Assembly (NCBI GenBank): GCA_019314185.1
Contig: JAFCZU010000015.1
Coordinates: 1-20,006, forward strand
Direction: 5' to 3'
DNA length: 20,006 nucleotides
Source: Deltaproteobacteria bacterium
GTDB lineage: Bacteria > Desulfobacterota > Desulfobacteria > Desulfobacterales > ETH-SRB1
Position 1 is the first letter of the stretch. The number at the start of each line of letters is the position of its first letter. The translations under genes and the position numbers were made by a program. The notes beneath the pieces were generated by a model. It made no database searches. It had not been told where the DNA came from and saw only the letters and a program-made list of their open reading frames with translations. Positions 14,878 to 20,006 of the stretch are shown one piece after another.

Positions 14878-15591
14878 ATGATAAAGCAGCCAGAAAACAT
14901 ATTTGTAGTTGGAACCGATACTGGCGTGGGAAAGACTGTACTTTCACTGCTGCTCATGCAATTCTTTTACGCAAAAGGATATACGCCCTTTTACCTCAAG
15001 CCGGTGCAAACCGGATGCATGGATTCCAATGATATCGACAGCGACGCCAGGTTTATTTACAAGCATGTAAAACATCTAAAGGGAAAAGACCCTGCCGATT
15101 CAGTTATATATTGCTTCAAGAACCCCAAGGCTCCCTACTTTGCCGCTCGTGATGAAAAGAAAAAAATAGATTTGAATGTGATAGAAAAGGTTGTAAATGA
15201 AAAAAGTCTTCTTTTTTCTCCTCTTGTTATCGAGGCGGCCGGAGGGCTTCTTGTGCCGGTCAGTGAAAAGAAGCTGATGGTAGATATGATTAAGTCGGCA
15301 GACGCCAGACCGGTTATCGCCGCCCGTGCAGAACTGGGAACAATAAACCACACCCTTTCTGCCATTGAGAGCTTGGGCAATAGAGGAATAGCGCCAGCGG
15401 GAGTTGTTTTTATCGATTCAGGAGAGAAATATACGTCAAAAGATATGATCAAGGAAAATATTGAGGCTGTTGAAAGATTCTCCGGTATAAAAGTCAGTGG
15501 AGTAATCAGCAAAATTCAAAACTTCGCAAAACCGGGTCAGGATTCTTATCGAGTTGTTGAAAATCTATTTGTAAGTGTCCTTGCCGGCTGA
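14878..15591 (+). CDS. bioD: Dethiobiotin synthetase
   Basis: ATP-dependent carboxylase that closes the ureido ring of dethiobiotin from diaminononanoate and CO2. Seen: P-loop GTDTGVGKT at 12-20; KPVQTG with Lys 41, the family's substrate lysine; and EAAGGLLVPVSE, the catalytic/diaminononanoate region. The 237 residues compare with about 225 in E. coli. ATG 14878, 14 bases after the bioF stop, places the P-loop at the usual distance from the N-terminus; ATG 14839 would overlap bioF. It is the last gene of the operon. Its final 27 bases overlap the end of the opposing DUF6125-like gene, so there is no room for a terminator between them. Confidence 0.94.
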   Translation: MIKQPENIFVVGTDTGVGKTVLSLLLMQFFYAKGYTPFYLKPVQTGCMDSNDIDSDARFIYKHVKHLKGKDPADSVIYCFKNPKAPYFAARDEKKKIDLNVIEKVVNEKSLLFSPLVIEAAGGLLVPVSEKKLMVDMIKSADARPVIAARAELGTINHTLSAIESLGNRGIAPAGVVFIDSGEKYTSKDMIKENIEAVERFSGIKVSGVISKIQNFAKPGQDSYRVVENLFVSVLAG

Positions 15592-16335
15592 CAGCTTGAT
15601 TTTAAACCGCCAGGCACAGTACCAGTCATCAGGATGTGCGTCAGGGGGACAGCCTATGCACTCTGTAATGATCCTGGAATCAACAGCTCTTGCAAAGGAT
15701 GTATATTCAACAATTCCTCCTGATTTGCACGGGTAATCATCAAGCCCTTTACGTTTTCGTGCTGACTGAACGCGGCACTCATTCATCTGAAATATAAAAC
15801 TGTCGGGTCCTTCATCAATTATGGATTGAGTATTAACGCAGGAATAGAGACGAAAATTAAGCGCTCTTTTTAAACCTTCAAGCCCGGGATTTTCAGGAAG
15901 GCTAAGAAATTTTTTTATTGACCAGGCTTCGAATGGAGAAAAATGCGCCCAGCAGGAATCATTGCACCGCTTGGCATCGTTCATGCCGCCTGTAAATTCT
16001 ACTGCTTGAAACCATACGCCGTCATTTGCAAGCCAGTTTAACGCAACACTGTCCATAAGCTCCTGAATCGATTCTTCCGACATTTCCAGCAAAGGCGCCG
16101 GCAGATCATCTTTCATTTCAAATCCAAGAACTTTGGAAAGCCTTTTCATCTGGTAACCGCAGCTTTTTTTAGATGCATTTCCCAGCGTTTCAAGGGCCCT
16201 TTCCATGCCCATCTGATGCTTTATCTCGGCAAACCAGAGACCATAATGAACTATTATCCGGTGAAACATGTCAAGAACAAGACGTGCCTTATCTTCATGG
16301 TTAAGACCTTCAGGTGTTTGGGCTGTTTCAAGCAT
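15565..16335 (-). CDS. DUF6125-like Cys-containing cytosolic protein
   Basis: A 256-residue protein without signal peptide or membrane segment. I recognise the pattern of the DUF6125 (2-amino-thiazoline-carboxylate hydrolase-like) family, common in anaerobic Desulfobacterota and usually labelled hypothetical or cytosolic. Seen: an N-terminal helical region with FHRIIVHYGLWFAEI; GGMNDAKRCNDSCWAHFSPFEA; FIFQMNECRVQSARKRKGL; DDYPCKSGGIVEY; and TECIGCPPDAHPDDWYCAW. The conserved Cys and Asp/His in the second half look like metal or thiol chemistry, but no reaction is known to me. ATG 16335 is chosen because AAAGGAG lies eight bases upstream; TTG codons at 16341 and 16338 are too close to that site. 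It converges on and overlaps bioD by 27 bp, which does not imply a biotin role. Confidence 0.78.
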   Translation of the reverse strand: MLETAQTPEGLNHEDKARLVLDMFHRIIVHYGLWFAEIKHQMGMERALETLGNASKKSCGYQMKRLSKVLGFEMKDDLPAPLLEMSEESIQELMDSVALNWLANDGVWFQAVEFTGGMNDAKRCNDSCWAHFSPFEAWSIKKFLSLPENPGLEGLKRALNFRLYSCVNTQSIIDEGPDSFIFQMNECRVQSARKRKGLDDYPCKSGGIVEYTSFARAVDSRIITECIGCPPDAHPDDWYCAWRFKIKLSAGKDTYK

Positions 16336-16639
16336 CAACAAGTCTCCTTTAACCGCAACTACTTCACGTAGACAGGCTGAAGCTGTTTAGACTGAAGGCT
16401 GAAGGGGTCAGAAGAGCATGATTGCCGTATTTTGGCGCAAACAACTGATTCTTGCACCAAACATGGCTTCAAAATGCGCTTTTTCCTGACAGTCTTCAGC
16501 CTTCAGCCTATCAACCTGAGTAGTTACAAAAAACTTTCACCACAGAGTACACAGAGCGCACAGAGATTTTCCATAAAAAAAGAAGGGCTTTTTTTGTGAT
16601 TTCTGCGGTAAAAGCAAATTTATTTTCAAACAGCTTCAT
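16336..16639. repeat. Repeat-filled gap: CTGAAGG inverted words and CACAGAG tandem words
   Basis: No gene is visible in this gap. CTGAAGGCTGAAG (16392-16404) is the exact reverse complement of 16494-16506, with another AGGCTGAAG at 16374-16382. Three CACAGAG words lie at 16541-16566 and reappear inverted upstream of the neighbouring gene (17909-17926). A weak A/T stem (16575-16582 with 16588-16595, loop AAGGG) could serve as a poor terminator for the gene ending at 16640. Confidence 0.7.
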
Positions 16640-17827
16640 TTAGTTTCTTGTAATTTCATATTTTCTGCGATATTTTTCAGGCAATACAGCTCTGGGATTC
16701 CAGTCAGCAGGAATCTTTTGACCGGGTTCTTCGCCTGATTTTATCTTTCTTTCTTTTAGTCCTGGTCTGGCAAATTCCTTATGTCCTTCTTTTAAAGTCC
16801 GGCCATTGATTATAGCATCAGAACGGAGCCTCCGACCAATTGTCTTTTCCATCTGCCTGCCAAGCCACAGGATGCGGTCAACATCATATCCATGTTCAAT
16901 TCCCATTTCGTCAATTTGAACCAGCGTATCTTCAAGTGTGATCAGGCCTACATATCTGGGGTCTTTATAATAATAATCTCCGGTGCCTTTGGTTGGGCAG
17001 TCGTCCAGAAAGTTGGCAGGCTGTCCTCCCAGCCCTCCAACGGTAGCCTCAAAGTTTGCAACCCCTGCTTGCAATGCGGATAGAACAGATGCCGAAGCTA
17101 TCCGCTTTGTCTCATGGAAATGGGCGATATGTAGTGATGGATCGGGGATTTCATCAAGTATCATGGAAAAATAGCGGTAAACATCAGGAGCTGAAGCGCT
17201 GCCGTCGTGGTCTGCATGTTCAATGTCATGAGCTCCGATTTCCAGCCATCGTTTTGAGAACTCAACAGCATCCTTCATATCAGTAGCACCGCCAATTGGA
17301 CTTCCCCATATAGTGCTGACAGTTCCGCACATCTTTATGCCTGCGTCATTACATTTTTTTATGCATCTCTCCGCCTCTTTCCAGTAATCCGGAAGAGTTG
17401 TTCCCGAGTTTGCAAAATGATGCTTTTCTTCTGTGGAAACCATCATCAAAAGGCGATCGGGGCCAATCCCTTTTTCTTTTAACATAATAGCACGGTTAAC
17501 CGCAGATTCACGAATTGTAATGGCTGTCAGACATATATCATCATAATTCACGCCATTTCTTTTGCATCGTTTTTTAAACCGATCCCCTCTCAGGTGTTTA
17601 AACAGATCTTCCGCATCCCTGAACTGAGGCATTAAAAACTCGCTCCCAAGATTGGTTACTTCAATATGCCTGCAGCCGGCAAATATCAGCTCTTCAAGAT
17701 AAAATATTTTTGCCGCAGTGGAAATGAATTTTTCTTCATGCTGAAATCCGTCCCTGATCGTTATATCGCCGATAGTTACCTTTCTTGGCATTTTGGGAAA
17801 AATCTTCCCAAAATCATATTCCGTCAT
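16640..17827 (-). CDS. DRE-TIM-barrel (HMG-CoA lyase / pyruvate carboxyltransferase-like) protein
   Basis: A 395-residue member of the HMGL-like family of metal-dependent TIM barrels that make or break C-C bonds next to carboxylates. Seen: ITIRDGFQ, with Arg 25, Asp 26 and Gln 29 (the DRE-like metal/substrate start); HFHET with His 236 and His 238, the metal-binding pair; then ANFEATVGGLGGQPANF. True HMG-CoA lyases have a catalytic Cys in GLGGCP; here it is Gln 269, so simple lyase chemistry is unlikely. A roughly 70-residue C-terminal extension ends in basic residues. ATG 17827 has GGAGG seven bases upstream. It stands alone between repeat-rich gaps. Substrate unknown; it could be a condensing or carboxyltransferase-type enzyme. 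Confidence 0.8.
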   Translation of the reverse strand: MTEYDFGKIFPKMPRKVTIGDITIRDGFQHEEKFISTAAKIFYLEELIFAGCRHIEVTNLGSEFLMPQFRDAEDLFKHLRGDRFKKRCKRNGVNYDDICLTAITIRESAVNRAIMLKEKGIGPDRLLMMVSTEEKHHFANSGTTLPDYWKEAERCIKKCNDAGIKMCGTVSTIWGSPIGGATDMKDAVEFSKRWLEIGAHDIEHADHDGSASAPDVYRYFSMILDEIPDPSLHIAHFHETKRIASASVLSALQAGVANFEATVGGLGGQPANFLDDCPTKGTGDYYYKDPRYVGLITLEDTLVQIDEMGIEHGYDVDRILWLGRQMEKTIGRRLRSDAIINGRTLKEGHKEFARPGLKERKIKSGEEPGQKIPADWNPRAVLPEKYRRKYEITRN

Positions 17828-17908
17828 ATTAAGGCCTCCTTTTCAAAAAAACTCTTACAATAGAGATTGCTAAGCATACTGAAGTTTTCTATAAAAAAAA
17901 AGAGTTTT

Positions 17909-17932
17909 CTCTGTGGTCTCTGTGGTGAAAAT
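17909..17932. repeat. CACAGAG word repeat, inverted relative to the copy at 16538-16566
   Basis: The reverse strand here reads TTTCACCACAGAGACCACAGAG, the same words as at 16536-16566 in the opposite direction. The two copies lie about 1.35 kb apart on either side of the DRE-TIM-barrel gene. With the element fragment at 17967-18057, they account for most of the recognisable content of the 17828-18133 gap. Confidence 0.65.
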
Positions 17933-17966
17933 GGCCGATTCTTTTTTCATGCTAAAATCTAAAGTT

Positions 17967-18057
17967 CTCAAGTTTCGCACCCTTGATTTCTATCAATATC
18001 AAGACGGTAAGGGTTGAAAATAACATTTTTACAGCGAAATCATTTGCTTATATTTTG
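17967..18057. mobile_element. End fragment of the MITE-like element, 91 bp
   Basis: This is the exact reverse complement of 4889-4979, the right end of the intact element, over all 91 positions. It includes the terminal CTCAAGTTTCGCACCCTT. Similarity stops abruptly at 18057, so only one end remains. It lies in the gap between the DRE-TIM-barrel gene and the universal stress protein gene, 76 bp before the latter's start. No target duplication can be checked because the other end is missing. Confidence 0.88.
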
Positions 18058-18133
18058 GTATCTTTTAAAATTGAAGTGGCTGGTTTAGTGTGATATATGA
18101 TTAATCATGCCAACCTGAATGAAGGAGAATGTT

Positions 18134-19075
18134 ATGGAGGATTTGAAAAAAAGCATTGTTATACCGGTTGATGGATCTAAAAATTCGTTGAGATCATTGG
18201 ATTATCTTAATCTTATGTTTGGCCCGGAGCATAAAATGCATGTCCATCTTCTGTATGTCATGCCGTCTTTGCCGCCGCTGTTAATAGACAATAAAACAAT
18301 GGACAGGAAGATTAGGTCAGCGCTGGCGTCGGTTAAAAGAAAGAATAAAGAAATAGCCGAGCGGGTTTTAGCGGAAGCCAAGAAAATTCTTATAGATAAA
18401 GGTTTTGATGAAGAGAATGTCAAACCGCATTACAGGCAATGTGAAAGCACTATTGCCAGAGACATTCGTTTTTGGGCAAAAAATAAAAGGGCGGATACTA
18501 TTTTGATGTCTAAGCGGGGACGAACCGATTTTAAACCGTTTATCATGGGCTCTATTTCCACAAGGCTTGTGGAGTATTGCAGGGATTGTCCCCTGTGGAT
18601 AGTGGGGGGAGGGGGTCGTTCAAAAAAAGCGCTTATTGCCGTAGATAGCTCCGAAAATGCACTCAGAGCTGTTGATCATGCCGGTTTCATGCTTTCCGGT
18701 ACTGATTGCAAAGCAACTGTTTTTTATACAATGAGAAATTTGAGACGTTTTATTCCTCTCGAGGCTCTTGAAGATGCTTCTGATCTTGAAGAGTTCTGGC
18801 GGAACAAGGCGGGTCAACAGATTGCCCCATACATGAAAAAGGCAAAAGAAATGCTTCTTGACGCAGGGCTTTCCGAGGATCAGATCGCTATAAAAGTTAT
18901 AGACGGCAGCCGGTCTGCTGCTGACGATATTCTCAAAGAGGCACGTGAAAACGGTTTTGGAACAATTGTATTGGGACGCCGGGGGCTTTCGAAAATAAAA
19001 GAGATTTTCATGGGCAGTGTAACCAGCAAAGTTTTGATTAACTCAAGCGGGTTAACTGTCTGGATCGTTCAATAA
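18134..19075 (+). CDS. Tandem-domain universal stress protein
   Basis: A 313-residue cytoplasmic protein made of two UspA domains. The first (about 1-155) begins KSIVIPVDGSKNSLRSLDY and ends with the ATP-loop pattern MSKRGRTDFKPFIMGSIS. The second (about 160-313) begins KKALIAVDSSENALRAVDH and ends LGRRGLSKIKEIFMGSVTS. Both keep the G-x2-G-x9-G-S/T nucleotide-binding motif, so both halves may bind ATP. ATG 18134 follows AAGGAG by six bases; the earlier in-frame ATG 18119 lies ahead of that site. One base separates its stop from the start of the antiporter remnant, so the two were an operon. USPs next to ion antiporters are commonly thought to modulate transport, but here the partner is broken. 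Confidence 0.9.
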   Translation: MEDLKKSIVIPVDGSKNSLRSLDYLNLMFGPEHKMHVHLLYVMPSLPPLLIDNKTMDRKIRSALASVKRKNKEIAERVLAEAKKILIDKGFDEENVKPHYRQCESTIARDIRFWAKNKRADTILMSKRGRTDFKPFIMGSISTRLVEYCRDCPLWIVGGGGRSKKALIAVDSSENALRAVDHAGFMLSGTDCKATVFYTMRNLRRFIPLEALEDASDLEEFWRNKAGQQIAPYMKKAKEMLLDAGLSEDQIAIKVIDGSRSAADDILKEARENGFGTIVLGRRGLSKIKEIFMGSVTSKVLINSSGLTVWIVQ

Positions 19076-19076
19076 T

Positions 19077-20001
19077 ATGGAAACAATCCATCCACTTGTT
19101 TATATAGGCCTGCTTCTTCTTTTGAGCTATGCAGGCGGAAAAGCAGCGAACTACTTTAACGCCCCTCGCATGACAGGATATCTTGTGATTGGTATGCTGC
19201 TCAGCCCTTCGCTTATCGGGTTGTTCCATGAGACTCTAATTAAAGAAGATCTAAATTTTGTTACAGATATTGCTTTGTCGATAATCGCTTTTTTAATCGG
19301 TGGATCTCTTAGTCTGATAAAGTTAAAAAAACTTGGAAAGCATATTTTGTGGATAACGCCATTGGAAGCTATTTGTGCTTTTTTTGCAACCACAGGAATC
19401 CTCATCCTATTTTTCCCTTTTTATAGGTAGCGCTGCCGGGTTGTTCCTTCGATACTTGATGCGATTTATCTATCGGGAAAGTGCAATGCTTACTGTGATG
19501 GCAGGATCCATTTTTCTGGTTGCAGGTTTGTCTATCAGTCTTAAAACATCTCCTTTGCTTGCCAATATGATGTTAGGGTTTGTGGTGATTAACTTTGTGA
19601 GACACCATGAAGATCTTTTTACTGTTATGGAAAAAATCGAAGAACCCATATTTGGAATGTTTTTTACTCTTGCGGGGGCGCACTTTGACTTTCGCATAAT
19701 TCAAATGGCCGGGTGGTTGGCTCTAATTATTACCATTGGGCGTTTTGCCGGAAAGTTGCTTGGTAGTCGTCTTGGCTCTCAAATTTCATATGCCTCCAGG
19801 GAGGTCAAAAAGTATCTTGGGTTTGCCTTAATGCCTTCAGCAGGAGTAGCTGTTGGTCTTCTTCTTGAAGCCGGTACAATATTTGGTCCTTCATCATTAT
19901 TGGATATAATGGTAAATGCAGTATTGGGATCGGTAATAATCAATGAACTGATGACACCTTTTTTTGTCCGGTTTGCACTTAGGAGGGCAGGGGAGGCGTA
20001 A
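19077..20001 (+). pseudogene. CPA2-type cation/proton antiporter, internally deleted and frameshifted
   Basis: Two frames together encode the beginning and end of a Kef/NhaS-like membrane antiporter. The first (19077-19430) holds about four membrane segments, starting HPLVYIGLLLLLSYAGGKAANYF and including APRMTGYLVIGMLLSP, and stops after LFFPFYR. The second frame picks up at about 19425 with IGSAAGLFLRYLMRFI and continues through SPLLANMMLGFVVINFVRHHED and EEPIFGMFFTLAGAHFDFR to the end at 20001. Intact relatives have about 100 or more residues between these parts, including the ion-binding region. Here that middle is gone and the frame shifts at the junction. The product should not transport. 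The gene abuts the universal stress protein gene. An assembly error cannot be excluded from sequence alone. Confidence 0.82.
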
Positions 20002-20006
20002 GGGAT

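Noticed and set aside
16541..16566. CRISPR array from the repeated CACAGAG words.
   Set aside because: Units are about 7-9 bp with 2-bp gaps; there are no repeats of 23-40 bp with unique spacers and no cas genes.
6096..18057. The partial element copies at 6096-6286 and 17967-18057 as two halves of one element split by a circular insertion carrying the biotin region.
   Set aside because: They are nearly complementary in content and in the right orientation. However, one is identical to the intact element while the other differs by about 14%, and the bases outside their ends (TTATTAC and TAAAGTT) do not match as a target duplication would.

Overview
The window reads as a chromosomal segment of a Desulfobacterota (sulfate-reducer-like, Desulfobacterales-type) bacterium. 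This rests on gene content: a branched-chain amino acid/aromatic-type ABC uptake operon with a CoA-ligase-like protein and an ACT protein, a DUF6125-like Cys-rich protein, and a BirA-controlled biotin operon with fatty-acid-synthase-like genes. Intergenic regions packed with short word-like repeats also fit. The assignment is inference; no rRNA or tRNA is present to confirm it.

Region 1 (1-5089, + strand): livK-like lipoprotein, livF-like ATPase, a LEA14/WHy-type lipoprotein, an AMP-binding ligase-like protein with eroded catalytic motifs, and a 63-residue ACT-domain gene. The ACT gene is split by a 294-bp non-autonomous mobile element (4686-4979) with inverted ends and a 7-bp target duplication. 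Removing the element plus one duplication copy restores the ACT frame exactly.

Region 2 (5090-6286): a secreted TPR-SH3 protein, then a second, end-truncated copy of the same element in opposite orientation. Its outer end forms the last 16 codons and stop of birA.

Region 3 (6235-15591): birA (-) and a large biotin operon (+) diverge from a perfect BirA operator. The operon is bioB, bioA, FabZ-like hotdog, FabG-like SDR, acyl carrier protein, nitroreductase-like flavoprotein, FabF-like ketosynthase, second hotdog dehydratase, bioF, bioD. No bioC, bioH, bioW, bioI or bioZ is seen. The six inserted genes match the four steps of one chain-elongation cycle plus carrier, so this looks like a dedicated mini fatty acid synthase making the pimeloyl-ACP used by BioF. 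This is the most interesting system in the window.

Region 4 (15565-18133): two minus-strand genes, a DUF6125-like protein overlapping the bioD end and an HMG-CoA-lyase-superfamily protein lacking the lyase cysteine. Repeat-rich gaps surround them, and a 91-bp end fragment of the mobile element lies at 17967-18057, identical to one end of the element at 4686-4979.

Region 5 (18134-20001): a tandem-domain universal stress protein and a CPA2-type cation/proton antiporter gene broken by an internal deletion and frameshift.
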